A stretch of DNA of 64,000 nt from Nyssa sinensis (Eukaryota; Streptophyta; Magnoliopsida; Cornales; Nyssaceae): positions 42,314,651 through 42,378,650 of the forward strand of contig CM018043.1 of NCBI GenBank assembly GCA_008638375.1. The letters run 5' to 3'. A program made the position numbers and the translations under genes. Below are positions 24,818 through 37,509 of this stretch, in pieces (the stretch's first letter is position 1; every line of letters starts with the position of its first letter). The notes under the pieces are model-generated. The model was not told where the DNA came from and did no database searches. It was given only the letters and a program-made list of their open reading frames with translations.

Positions 24818-24893
24818 GGCAGCCCAGTTGGTAAATTTTTTGAGAAAAAAAGTCATCCCCTCAAAGGTGAAGGGTTCAATTCCCTTAGCCACC
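24818..24893 (+). other. tRNA-like cassette in family C LTR
   Basis: An A-box-like GGCAGCCCAGTTGGTAA starts at 24818. A perfect T-arm follows at 24870-24886: AAGGG stem, 7-nt loop TTCAATT, CCCTT stem. It ends with GCCACCA. The region between arms is too long and unpaired for a functional tRNA. Confidence 0.55.
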
Positions 24894-26531
24894 ATTTTGG
24901 CCATTTTTTCACCATTTTTGGTTAAGGCCCTGTTTGGCTGCGCATTAATTCGGTTTCAGTGTTTGCTACATAACTTTCATTCCGTAGCTCCTTTTTCGAC
25001 GCGGTTTGTTCCGAGAGTTTCATATTTCAGTTATCTACAGTGACAGAGGTTCCGTGTCATTTATTAGTCATTCGGGATTTCTGGGGTTACTAATTCGGGT
25101 TCAGTCAGTATTAAATTAACATTATTTCACCTAATTAATAGATAATTAGGTTCGGGTATTATACCCTATTCTCGGACATGTTCTAATTATTTTATTGGCC
25201 TATCATGACCGTCGGGAGATTAGGGTTAATTCCCTTGATTATTCTCTGAGCCGGTATTAATTAATAATTAATATTTAATTATTAATATCACGGGATCGGG
25301 GTGTTACATACCCTTTACGTGTCTTTATTTTTCGGACCCCGTCTCATAAAACGGACCCTACCATTAGTCTCAGAATATCCAAAATAGTAAGGATACACTA
25401 TTCATATGTTTAATTTAGACTTCATTTGCTTCATATTTGACCTAGGGGCAAAATAATAATTTTGCTTTATTTAATAAATAATTAAATTTATTATTTAATT
25501 ATTTTCCAGGGGTGTAATTGCATAATTTCTCCATCAGTTGGGCTACAGTAGGATTGTCTAGAAGTTCTAGGGTCAATCCGTAAATAACAAAAGCTTTGGT
25601 TTATTAAATTGAATTAAAACAAAAAACCAATGGGTTCAGTTTAAACATAAGTGAACCGGTCCGGTTTTAACTGGACCAATCCGGTTCAATCGGTTCTTAT
25701 ACATGTTGCTGACATCATCATGTTAAAACGCCGTCGTTCTACTTATTCGGTGGCAAGCCCAGAGGCTGCCACGTATCCGAGTTGACTCAGCCTTAATTTA
25801 AGATCGAGTTGACCCGTCTTCTTCTTCCCCACGTCGACCCCCTTTGAAAACCCTAATCCCGATTCCATTTCTTCCATTTTCGTGCCTTCCTACTCAGCTA
25901 TTTCTCACTATTTTGATTCCAAAACATTCCTAAGGTACAAACGACCAACTTGGCATTCATTTGGGAGTTCAAAATGAACTCTTTATTTCGGTTTTAAGCT
26001 TTGATAACCTAGAACAATAATCCCAGTGTAAATGCTCATTTTTGAGCTAAAACTCTTGGGGTTTGTTTCTTTGAAATCCATATTACATGTAGTTTTAGTT
26101 TCCATTCATGAATATCGTTTTAACTCTAAGTTTAAAGCTTTGGGTTTCAAACCCGTAGCCTGCAACTCAACATTTGGAGGTTGTACTTAGGTTCTGGAAT
26201 CGCGTAGTGGTATGTTTGAAACCTTCTTGACCTCATCTTGAGGTCTTGGTAGGTTATAACCCATTTAATTTCACCCATTTCAGACCTATTTTTGAAGGTC
26301 ATCCATGGCTGCCATTGTATGGCTAGGTGTTTTAGGTTGTTTAAGAGTCTGTTTTTCATGCCTTGTTCATGTTTATTTACTTTAAATATCATATATACAA
26401 AATCAGAAGCTAAAACAGTTCATGCGTAGGGAAATTTTTAGAGAGAGAAAATGTTAAGTTTTTGATGTTTTACCTCTAAAAGTGACTCTCTCTTCTCCCT
26501 CCTTCCTCTGAGGTCTCCTTTCTCTTCTTCT

Positions 26532-26577
<46 letters not shown>

Positions 26578-27102
26578 CTCTCTTCTTGTGTGTTGAATTT
26601 TTGGTGTGTATCTAATATATGTATATATGTATATGTTTTCACATCAATGGTCATCACCAACTTCTTTCTTTGCACCTCCATTCCCCATCACAAATCAGCA
26701 GCCATACCTCTATTTATTTTTTTGATTTTTCCCTTACCTCACCATACTTCCCCACCTACTTGATTATAAAATATGTGTATATATATATATATATAATATA
26801 CCACACACACACCCACACTCACGGTTCCATGCACACACACACACACATATACATATATATTTAATTAATTTCTTATGTTTAATTAATTAATAAATTAGTT
26901 ATTCAATTAATTATATTTTATAATTTAATCATCACATTTTATATTAATTATAACTAATACTTAATTTCTCATATTAATAAATTAATTACATTAAATTAAT
27001 TTATCATATTCTTAAGGGCATAATATTTACACTCTTTTTTTTCATAACCTCGTAAAACGTGCCTCATTACCCGACATTCTCGGATCAGGGTATTATAGAC
27101 AA

Positions 27103-27212
27103 CTTGAACATGTGGTAAAATTGTCATGTCTTGTGCTCTAGAAAAATCAAAATTGAGTTTCATCTTTTTTATTTGGAGGTATACTCATAGATATTTCTAG
27201 TGATATAAGATT
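27103..27212. repeat. ~178-bp tandem repeat, partial copy 3
   Basis: The block 'aaaaatcaaaattgagttt...agatatttctagtgatataagatt' matches copies 1 and 2 at 12198-12553. It directly abuts the TSD GACAA (27098-27102), so the array was continuous before the 14.5-kb nest inserted. Confidence 0.7.
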
Positions 27213-27421
27213 GGATAAATTACACTGACCTCTCCTAAGGTTTAATGAAAATATAGACAACATCCCTCAAGTTTGGGAAATTACACTAACCTTCCCTCTG
27301 GTTTGATTGTCAGCTAAAATTCCCTCTCTAGTGATGTCACTGTTAGTCTTCTAACGGAAGTTACTTTTGTTAATTTTTTAAGTTCCAAAATTACCCTTTA
27401 TAGGGTTAAAATGAGTAAAAT
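27213..27421. other. Possible DNA-transposon terminal region
   Basis: The sequence 'ggataaattacactgacc', then 'gggaaattacactaacc', resembles the ends of plant Mutator-like elements. It could be one end of the element whose transposase remnant is at 45103-45660, but no matching far end was found. This is weakly supported. Confidence 0.25.
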
Positions 27422-28714
27422 TGTCACATCCCGAACCCTACCCTATGCGAATGTCAAGGACGTGATGCTAGTTAGCCGTCCTTACCAGTTTACCGATATA
27501 CAATGCGACCAACCAAAGACAAACTTATGAACTTACGGATGAATTGCATTCCAAATGTAGCGTCAGAGCAGTAGAATTTAAAACTTTTTTATCTCGAGAA
27601 TGCAACTCAGTTATATACCGTAGAGGTACATACCACAGAGCAAGTCTAAAACCAGAAAGCTAATAACTCTAACCACAGAGCACATCTATAATCAGACATA
27701 TAACATAGAGTATATCTAATCTCTCTAAAGTACCATTACCATGAGCCATGTCCCAATACACCTAATGCATATCAATGAAGTCAATCGTATCATGTCACTT
27801 ACCTGAATAACCAGATTCAATCCACAAGAGTCCAAGTCTCCACAAATCAGTGCCATCAGATCCTTTACTTGGAATTCCACTCGGTTTATCCATGTCATAT
27901 CATAGTGCCTTCTAATCCAATGGAGATAAATCCTGAAAAATGTTAGGATAAGGGGGTGAGCTTAAATAAGCTCAGTGAGTAACATAGGTTCCCTGTCATG
28001 GGTTTCAAAACTAGTTCTTGTTTACAAAGCACATGGATAGTTTAGTCATTTCAGAAATAACGGTTTTATAAATCCACTTTAAATGCAGTTTAAGTAGAAT
28101 AAAACAAGACTGAGCTAAATGGAACAATAGATTAGAACAGATAAAATAGTGCAGGATGCCAGTATATAAATCAAGAACATAGACAAATAAATAAATAATA
28201 AAACAGGTCAGTATTGAGCTGAATAGAACAGAACAAAACAGGACAAGACGTTAATTAGGCAGGACAGAACAAAATCATGCCACGTGTAATGCAGTACAAA
28301 AGGGTATGCATTTAAGTATACACATTTAAATAGTATGGCACATAAAATGATGCAGTGTGTGAAGATACAATATCTAGACAGTGCAACTTATACACCAAGT
28401 TAGAAGTTCCAAGTTACTCACAAACTGTTACGCTTATCTCCTTGTACAGATAATCTGATAACCTCCAGATATTGTCTCAGGCACATCCTTGTATATCTTG
28501 AATAATCATCATCAATCACAGACAAATCAAAATTTAACCATTCATGACTTATTCATCATCTTAGGTGTCTATCGGATTACTTAAGATAGCCTGATAGCCT
28601 ATTACCCTTTCATTGTGTTTCATCCAAGGCTATTTCATTCTTTAATTAGGCTTAGTAGTTATCCGAATTATAATCTAAGTCATTTGGACTTCAATCATTA
28701 TCAATTAAGTACTT

Positions 28715-29880
28715 ATTTAACCTTAGGGGCAAAATAGTAATTTTACCATTCTTGTCCCGGACCTTGTCATGGTCCTCAAAATAGTCCCCATATCTTAAAT
28801 ATAAAGTTCTAAGTCTTTTGGACTCAAATCGTTATCAGTTAAGTACTTATTTAACCTTAAGGACAAGATGGTAATTTTACCATTCTTGTCTCAGACCCTA
28901 TCCTGGTCCTTAGAATATCCCATATATCTTATATATAATTTTCTAAGTCTTTTGGACTTCATTTGGTATCTGCTTTTGTTCATCGGGACACATCAGTCAT
29001 TTCTCATTTTACACGTTGACTGTTCCGGAGTCGTGGTTAGCCTCTCAATTTCCATAATTGGGCTTATGACAATTTATTAGATCAGATCGGCTTTTATTCG
29101 GCCTCTACTTGCATTTACTATGCTCAAGGGCATTTTGGTCATTTTACGTTTTGTGAGATTCTGACCCCAATTCATCATTTAGTCATGTGTATAGTTTCAC
29201 GAGTATATGGGCTTCTATCGGTATCAATTCGTCCCATTTGGACTTCATTGGGATTTTGTATAGCATCAAGGGCATTTTGGTAATTTCACACTTTCGTGAA
29301 ATTCTGACCCTGATTCGTTATTTAATCATGTATACAGTTTCACGAGTATCTGGGCTTTTATTAGTATCAATTTCGTCCCATTTAGACTTCATTTGGATTT
29401 CATATAGCATCAAGAGCATTTTGGTAATTTCACATGTTGTATGGCTAAACTTTTTGGGACCTCGGTACATAAAAGGACCTCACTATTAGGTCCAGAGTGT
29501 CCGACATAGTTAAATTTGACTATCTTTTATGTTTAATTAACCCTGGGTATCATCAGGGGCAGTACAGTCATTTACCATTTGTGTGTCTTTATTTTTCGGG
29601 ACTTGGTTTCACAAATCGAACTCCACCGTTGAGTCTAGAATGCCCAACATAATTAAAATGGACTATCTTTTATTTTTATTTGGCCCTAGGTATCATCAGG
29701 GGCAGTACAGTCATTTACTATTTACGTGTCTGTATTTTTTGGAACTTAATTTTTCAAATTGAACTCCCCCATTGAGTCCGGAATGCCCGAAATAGTATAA
29801 ATACACTATTTATTTATTCAATTTGGGCTTCGTTTGACTCATTTAGTGTCCAGGGGTAAAATAGTCATTTTACCCAATTA
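28715..29880 (-). repeat. Diverged tandem array of ~135-150-bp modules
   Basis: Anchors such as 'GGGGCAAAATAGTAATTTTA', 'AGGGCATTTTGGTCATTTTA' and 'GGGGCAGTACAGTCATTTAC' recur at about 28722, 28858, 29126, 29268, 29410, 29559, 29698 and 29851. This is the same array as in the other family C copies. Confidence 0.7.
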
Positions 29881-31741
29881 ATAAAATAATTAAATAAATT
29901 ATTTTATTAATTATTTATTTTTCAGGGGCTTATTTGAATTAAATTCTCAAAAGTTGGGCCAAAACAAAATTCTTTAAAACTGTTGGGGGCCTAAGTGTAA
30001 TTCATAAAAATACTAGTTCAATTTATTTTAATTAAGGTACTGAACCAGTGGGTTTATAAGACAAAACCTTAGACCGGACCAGACATATGGTGAACCAGCC
30101 GGTTCAAGCCCTTCCAGAAAACCAGAATACAATAACCTTACTATACCCCTTATCCACGGTTTGGTCTAACCCCAGATTCAATTTTCCAAATTTTAATTCC
30201 TTATAACTGCAACCAAACAAGCCCATTTCAGTTTAAACCTAACGACGAAGTTTCATTAATGCAGTGGCCATCTCGCAAGTCAACACGTGTCTGAGTCGAC
30301 ACGTTCGATCTGAGCGAGTTGGGCGAGTCGACTCAACGACTCGTCGTCTTCTCCATCGTGCAGGGCTACTGTTGCCCTGATTTCTGTTTTCAAACTTCTC
30401 TAATTTTGTGCATTTTGAGGCTGATTTGATCTCTGTTTTCAGGTGATATGGGCTACTGAATGTTTAAGAAACATTTTGGCATTCATTTTAGGCCTCAAAT
30501 CAAGCTTGAGGAGCCATGATGGGTTGGATAGTCGCGACCTGCAACTGGTTCATAAATGGTCGTTTCTTCACCATTTCTTGCGTGGTTTGGTTTGTCATGA
30601 CCGTAGTGACATGGGGCGTCTATCCTCATTCCAAAATCAAGGTTTAGGAGCCTATTTCAAAGTCTGGGTTTCAAACCCGAGACCTACAACTTCAAATTCT
30701 AGGCTTTCCTTAGTGTTTTCAGGTCGCGGTTTGGGAATTCTTGCATGCTTATGAGGTCTGTTTGAGGTTCTGAGTGTCAGAACTTGGTTTCTTACAGGTC
30801 ATCTCAAACTTGCTATCCCAAGGTGCATCAATGGCGACCTAGGCACGGTTTGTGGCTTTGGGGCTGTTTTGAGGTCTCATTTTCACGCCTTAATCAAGAT
30901 TTCTCATTGTAAACTTCATGCATGCAACTAACAGGGCTCAACAACATCAAAAACAGTACCAAAATTTAAACAGAAAAATTAAACAGTTTGGGGTTTATAC
31001 CTTGCACAGTGAATCTCTCTCTCTCTCTGTAATATCCCGAAAATTCGACATGTCCCAGATTATATTCTGACCTAATAAAAATAGGTTAGGTAACATTAAT
31101 AATTTAAAATAGCCCAAAATACGGTAATCCATAATAGGATTTAATACCGTAGTTATAAAATAATACATGCTCGGGAAATTGATAACTCGGTCAATTGAGT
31201 GCCGAGATGGACAAATGACCAATACGAATAATTAATTATGAAAATTTTGTGGAAATAAACAAGACATTAACAGGGACCTAATGTTGGCAAAATAATTCCC
31301 GCCTTTATCGGCATATTATGATTTAATATTCTATAGAATAAAATATTAATCGATATAGCAAAAGAATTATGCGGATAATATAAATATAAAATGAATTATT
31401 AATGAAGCCCAAAATCAGTAAAATATATAATAAGGATATTGAGCCCCGGTTGTATACCAAATTGGTTGGCATTCCATAATTTAATATTTTGGAATGGAAA
31501 TAGTAAATATGGTAATATTTACCGAAAAAGACACTTATACATGTGTAGACCGTATATATGTATATGATGCATTACGTACACAAATTATAAGACCATATAT
31601 AAAATATATAAAATTATATTTTATATATAATAAGATAATCAAAGATATTGACTCTAAGAATATATATAAAATATATAGAAGTATATTTATATATTAAAAT
31701 AATAAAGGAGTGTGTGGTAAACATAAAAGATATAACAAATA

Positions 31742-31773
<32 letters not shown>

Positions 31774-33622
31774 ACATATATTTGAAGAAGCTTCTTGAAG
31801 AAGCTGGAAGGAGAGAAGGTCGGTGCAGCTTATATAAGCAACCAAAGCTGCTGGAAAAGAAAGGAGGGGTGCGGTGGAAGCTTTTAGCAAGAAGCCTGTT
31901 AGAAATATGTTGATAATTTGAGAAGCTTCTAGGAAGGAAGCTGCTGGAAGGCTAGACCTTAAGTGGTGTAATATATATATGAAGCAAAATAGGAAGCTTG
32001 AAGCTCTAGAGTAGGAAGAGAGGCGGTGCAACAGGTTTTTGCGTGTATATATATGTGTGTGTGAAGGAAACTAACATAGAGAGCTCTCTAGCCTTCTAGA
32101 TCAGTCCACCGCTTGCCAATATAAATATAACTATGTAGCCATAGCTAGTTGGCCACGATAAGAGACCCCACAAACAAACGGCAAGTGAGAGAAAAAAAAA
32201 AATGAAATGGCAGCAGCGTGTTGGAGCAGGGAAAATTGATTCAGCCGAAACCTGCAGCAAAAGTAAGTTTTTTTCCCCAATCAATTTATCTTTTGAATTA
32301 GATATTGATGTGGCATAATATATATTGCGACGCAGCAGTTCTGTATATTATTTTTAAAATAATATGCTACTTTATATTGAATATTAAGATGATTAATGAT
32401 CAGAGCTTGAGGTTCTCTGCCAAATTTACTTGGCATTTTATAGTTTACTGGCCATTGCTCATCACGGCTGAACCAAATCAACATAAAAAGGGGAATGGAT
32501 TTTTGATAAAATATTTGATCAATTAATGTTTGATTTCAAGACTGAATTGATTTGATTCCACGCAGGTGCACGTTTATAGAATTTAATGAAAACAGGAGGG
32601 TGAAAAACATAATATATTAGTGATATTCTATATAATGTTCATGTTCTTGAATTTGACAATATATACTAAAGTTGTTCATTATGTGGAGGGATTTACTATT
32701 ATATTTTTGACCTGTTGAGCCCTTATATAGCGTGAGGCTGTTGTTATCAATTAAGTAGTATCTGATATATGCTTGTAAATTATGAAATTCAAGAGAAATT
32801 TAATAAAGGTCTTTGTTGTTGAACTTGAAGACTGTTGGCATTAAATTGTTACGCTATTGACATTATTACATTGGTCATTGTTTATAAATTGTGGTGGCCC
32901 TGCTTGCAACAAGTTTTGTGGAGAAGTCCGTAGAATCAGAACTTATTAAGGGTGCCTGTTGCATTTTTGATTGTTGAATTTAAAGGCTTGTTTGGCATTA
33001 TATTATGGTGCTGTTGGCTTTTCCTTGAAATTATTGGATATAGTCGATCTATTTAAGAATATCAAAAGTCAAGACTAGTTGGGGCAATGAAATGAAATAC
33101 TACAATCCGTCGAATTTGAATTAGTACAGTTTAAGTGGATGAAGTAAGGAATTTCAAACAAATTCTAGTTCTTTTTCATAGAAAGATAAAAGATCATATT
33201 TAATAAGTTTGGTGGAATTTCTTGGTGATAAATGTAAATCTTGTTATACTGAATTATCATGTAAGTGTCTTTAATTGGTCTTAAGGAAATGGTAGCCATT
33301 GATTGGGTATTGAGATTGGTGATATGAAGTATGCTCAATAGCAGTTTTTATGTTTTGGGTAACGATTATGCAGGATATGCTAACTATTTTGATAAACAAA
33401 TATCTGGCTAATTAGCAAGAGAATTAGACGATTAGCCTTACTATTTATATGTAATTTATAAACTTGATTGTATAAATGAAGCCTAAATGATTTAGATTAT
33501 AAGCGTGGGAGCTACTAAGCTTAATTAGAGAATATGATAGTTTTAGTTGAAACTCAATAAGTGGGTAATAGGGCAATGGACTTAATTAGGTAACCTGATA
33601 GACACCTAAGATGGTGAGTAAG

Positions 33623-36600
33623 TGTAATATCCCGACCCGGGATACGTCACGTATACCGAGGTAAGTCGGTTAAACTGTGTAACTCGAACGGTAAGAAATG
33701 TATATTATGGTATTTCATGGAAATGAATGACTGGAAATAGAAAATGATTGAAATGTATAACAGGTGCTGGGTAACACCCGAGCACCCCGAGACGTAACAC
33801 CTGAGCACCCCGGGACATTGCATCGTAAAGCGTGCCCGCACGTATTTCCATGCACGCCCAAAGTTTAAGTATATATGTGTATGTATGGGCATATAGGTAC
33901 GTATAAACATGTATAATTATGAATTATACATATAATATATATATATATATATATCTGTGTATATTATATAAAAAGTAAAAGAAAGTGGGCAAGTGGGCAA
34001 AACAACATCAGCAAGTGCATGTGAGGTGTGTGTGTGTAAAGTGTGTGTAATATATATATATAAGGTGATATATATATATTATATACATAAGTGCATCTTG
34101 TCTCCCATCCATTAATGCAAAAGTTGCATTAGTGGAGGGAGCACAAGCCAAAAGAGGCCATCGGGAGGTGCTGGCAGAGTTGGTAAAGAGAGAAAGTAGA
34201 GAGAGAGAGAAAGTAGAGAGAGAAAGTATAGAGAGAGAGAGAGAAATGGAAAGTTTTATATAATGCATATCTCTCACTCTCGGGAGAAGGAAATCAGAAA
34301 AGGAAAAGAGAATTTTGGAGTAAGAAGGAAGGGGAACAAATCTGCAATAGGGGCGCGAGGAAGAGGGGCTCAACACCAAGAGAAAACCGAAAGCAAAGTG
34401 AGCCACTGTTTCTGTTTCAAGGTTTTGTAGCATGATTTGATTCATTTTGATTATATGGTCTAAACAAGCATGAAATATAGGTTATAATGCAAAAAGAATC
34501 ATGAAAAACGGTTGAGAAACCATAGAGAAATATGGAGTTGCAGGTTGATGGAATAATCTCGGGTTCCATGAATTTAGGTTTAAAACTTTGATATTTGTTT
34601 ATGAAAATGATCCTTAGAAGTGCAGAAAATCATTTGAAACAATTAGGGCCAAAACCGTACTTCAAAAAGTCACGAAATAGAAAAAAATACAGCTCACCGG
34701 AAAACCGGTCGGAGCTATTAATCTCTAAATTCGAGAAGATTAGAAAAGTTTTGGGGCAAGCCGAGGGTAGGAATGAGGTCGTGGGGAGGAAAGGAAGAAA
34801 ATGGCATTCAAAATGGGGGGAAAAAACCGATCGGAATAGGTTGCCGTCACCGGAGATGGTGACGGAACCCTAATGTTCTCTCACCGGAGCTTTGGGGGAG
34901 ACGATCGAAAAATCGGGGAGGTTACCGGGTTAAGTTTAGACGGATTCGGGTTGGATCCGGGTCAGTACCCGACCGGTTATAAAAGGGTAAGTTAAGCTGT
35001 GTCGTTTTGGGTTTTAAATTAAATGGGATTGGGCTTGTTTGGTTACACGGATAATAAATTGGAATTGGGTTTGGGGTTATCCAAACCATGGATAGGGATA
35101 GGGAATTGGGTTATTGAAATCCGGTTTTTCAAATGAAGTGAACCGTTTGGTTCAGGGCAAGGGTGGACAGGTTTAGGGTTTTTAGGTCTGAACCAACTGG
35201 TTCAGACCGTAGCTTATGGAATTTATGAACCGGCCCCAAATGTTTTGAAAAATTACATTAAGGCCCAAACAGAAAATTAATTAAATATTAATTTTTACAA
35301 TAATGCCCCTATTCCAAAAAGAGGTCAAACGAAGTCCAAACGATACAAATGAATAGTCAAAACCTATTATCTCGGATGTTCTGAGTCCAATGGTGGGGTC
35401 CGTTTTACGAGACGGAACCCCGAAGTATAAAATACCGTGAAAGTGCAAAATGACTATTTTGCCCTTTTTAGTACAAAAGTCCAAATGGAATTCCGCGAAA
35501 GCCTAAACCGACTTTCTTCGGCGTTCCGGACTCAATGGTAAAGTCTAAAATAGTATTTGAAATACTTATGATAGAAAGGCATAAAATTTGATAAACAGAA
35601 TCTGTTCTAAAATGTATTCACTGATATATAGGAAACTCAAAAGGCAAGGGTATACTCACGGATTTCTGAGGAAGAATCACGATAGAGGTAAGTGAATTCC
35701 CTTCTCTTCCATATGGTGTTTCCAAGCCAAGTTTATTCTCTTTACTGCCAAACTTGTACTCTTGAAAGTACCTCACGTTATTGCTATCCACAATGCGATA
35801 TTGTTCTATCTTGTGGACATTGATTTACTGCTATGACGTTGTTGTCATGTGAACCATGCCTTGAAAGGCTTACTGCTATGTCTTTATTGTTTGCTATGTC
35901 CTTATTGTGAACCATGCCTTGAAAGGCTTACTGCTATGTCTTTACTGAATATACGATATTCCATTTTATACTTCTATGGAATAATGAATAATCATGATAT
36001 ATTATGAATACGGGATTTGTGCTCAGTCACAATATCCATCCGATGCTTTTTGTATTAACTGGAGACCTAAGGGTCAAGTACATAAATGGACAGGTGGCAG
36101 GAATGAATTCCTCGAAGGCTCTCCACCGGCAATTAACTAGCATAAACATTGGCATTTTCATTACATTCCCATTGGCATTTCATTTACAAATACATAAAGG
36201 GACAGGTGGCAGGAATGAATTCCTCGAAGGCTCTCCACCGGCAATTAACTGGCATAAACATGGGCATTTCATTTACATTTACATTGGCATTTTACCTGAG
36301 AATAGAGTAAATGCATCTCTTAAGAATTTGTGTGATTACGTTATTGAATAACCCTATTCCTTATGACTTATCTTAACTGAAAAGACACTCTTCATTGAAT
36401 TGATTATGATCGGTTTATTGTGGCAGTACTTCTTGTTGTTGTATTGTTGTTGAGAGATTCATGCTGATGGTGTATCCATTACTCCTAATTGTACATTGTG
36501 AATTATTATTCATTGGCCTTCATGGCAACTGTTCTCATTGGCTATTACAGCATCTCCTTTCTTATGATTGGCTATCATAATCTTATTCATGGATTTGTAT

Positions 36601-37043
36601 CTTATCGATACCAGTGTCGGAGATCTGTTTTTACTTGTTGGGCTCTCGTAGCTCACCCCCTCCATTTACCCCCATTTCAGGTGATGACGCTGCAAGACCC
36701 CAGTAGGAGTCTGAGAGCGTAGGAGGATAATTTTGAGGAACTGTATCAGTCTATGTCTTAGTTCTCCCATGTATTCACCACCCTCGGGTGCTGGTTACGT
36801 TTGGTTCTTATTTTGTTTATGTAGAACCATATTATGTATTGTAAAGACTTCAGCTAACATTGTGTATTAAAAGACTTCTGCTGATGTACTATTATTGATA
36901 AGACTTCCGCTGTTATTACTTTGAGGTTTTAGTACTTTGCATATTAGTACTATGATACAGGAATGGAAAAGAAAAAGTAGGGACGGCCTTCGGGTCAGCC
37001 CCGCGACACGAGATCCGCATAGGGTGGGTTTCGGGTCGTGACA
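33623..37043 (+). mobile_element. Solo LTR, family A, innermost of second nest (3.4 kb)
   Basis: Ends are TGTAATATCCCGACCCGG and GGGTTTCGGGTCGTGACA. The TSD is GTAAG/GCAAG (33618-33622 and 37044-37048), one mismatch. The uninterrupted sequence across the site matches the homologous segment of LTR 15796-20853 near 19105-19180, which confirms the insertion point. It is the reverse complement of 696-4532 but lacks the palindrome/tRNA-like cassettes present there at 2761-2978. It contains a GA-tract/TATA promoter (34196-34263). The frames on either strand (for example 34445-34008) are chance ORFs. Confidence 0.9.
34196..34263 (+). promoter_or_regulatory. LTR core promoter: (GA)n tract and TATA box
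   Basis: Several GA-repeat blocks (34196-34244) precede GGAAAGTTTTATATAATGC, with TATATAA at 34257-34263 and 'catatctctcactctcggg' downstream. The layout matches the minus-strand copy at 3858-3935. Confidence 0.5.
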
Positions 37044-37509
37044 GCAAGTCTTGCATGGATGATTTCTAATCTGTTTGTGATTAATGATGATCATTCAGGA
37101 TGATGATTATTCAGGATATGCATGGAGGTGCTTAACATATCTAGAGGATGTCTGTGAATGGAGATAAGCATAAGTTGTGAGTAACTCGGACTCCTGACTT
37201 GGTGTATATTTTCTGTATACTAAGCTGCTTTATATGCTGAACTGTTTTATTCACTGTATTGTTTTAATGCAATTGCTTTCATGCATATTCCTTGTATTGT
37301 ACTACATCTGGCATGATCCTATTCTGTTTCTTGATATTTTTTGTTCTGATTTTGTTGGAGTCTGTTGTTCTAACTTGTGTACGCTATTGGAGTCTGATTT
37401 GTATTTATCTTGTTATGTGAGTCTTGGGCCCTCGGGATTGAGTATATCACTAGATGGATAGCTGGCTCTGTGGGACGCCCAGAACTCAGCATCCGCTCAA
37501 TCCTGTCTG

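Larger units (their letters stand above)
14933..25308 (-). mobile_element. Solo LTR, family C, middle of the nest
   Basis: Ends are TGTCACATCCCGAACCCC and GATCGGGGTGTTACA; the TSD TACCC is perfect (14928-14932 and 25309-25313). Its own length is about 5.3 kb once the inner LTR 15796-20853 and its duplicated AGATC are removed. It carries the ~135-bp module array (22035-23180), a tRNA-like cassette (24818-24893) and a CT-rich/TATA region (about 24475-24600). The family has no coding capacity here. The superfamily is uncertain; by its ends and shared modules it is a relative of gypsy family A. Confidence 0.92.
12554..27097 (-). mobile_element. Solo LTR, family A/B, outermost of a three-level nest
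   Basis: Left end is TGTCACGACCCGAAACCC; right end is GGATCAGGGTATTATA (final CA decayed to TA). A perfect TSD GACAA flanks it (12549-12553 and 27098-27102). The element itself is about 4.2 kb (12554-14932 plus 25309-27097) after removing the insertion 14933-25308. It is closest to copy 40350-44335, sharing the left 700 bp (for example 'gcggaagcgtgaaaaa') and the (CT)n-rich region (26538-26580). A ~135-bp module is visible at about 14560-14920. No retroelement gene is present; inner ORFs are chance frames. Confidence 0.88.

Noticed and set aside
24818..24893. Functional tRNA gene
   Set aside because: The T-arm is perfect but the acceptor and anticodon arms do not form and the A-to-B spacing is too long; the same holds for the other cassettes.
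34008..34445. 145-residue serine-rich ORF as a gene
   Set aside because: It is the antisense of the LTR (GA)n promoter region; the serine/leucine runs come from the microsatellite, and the paralogous LTR copy at 3742-4008 shows the same artefact.
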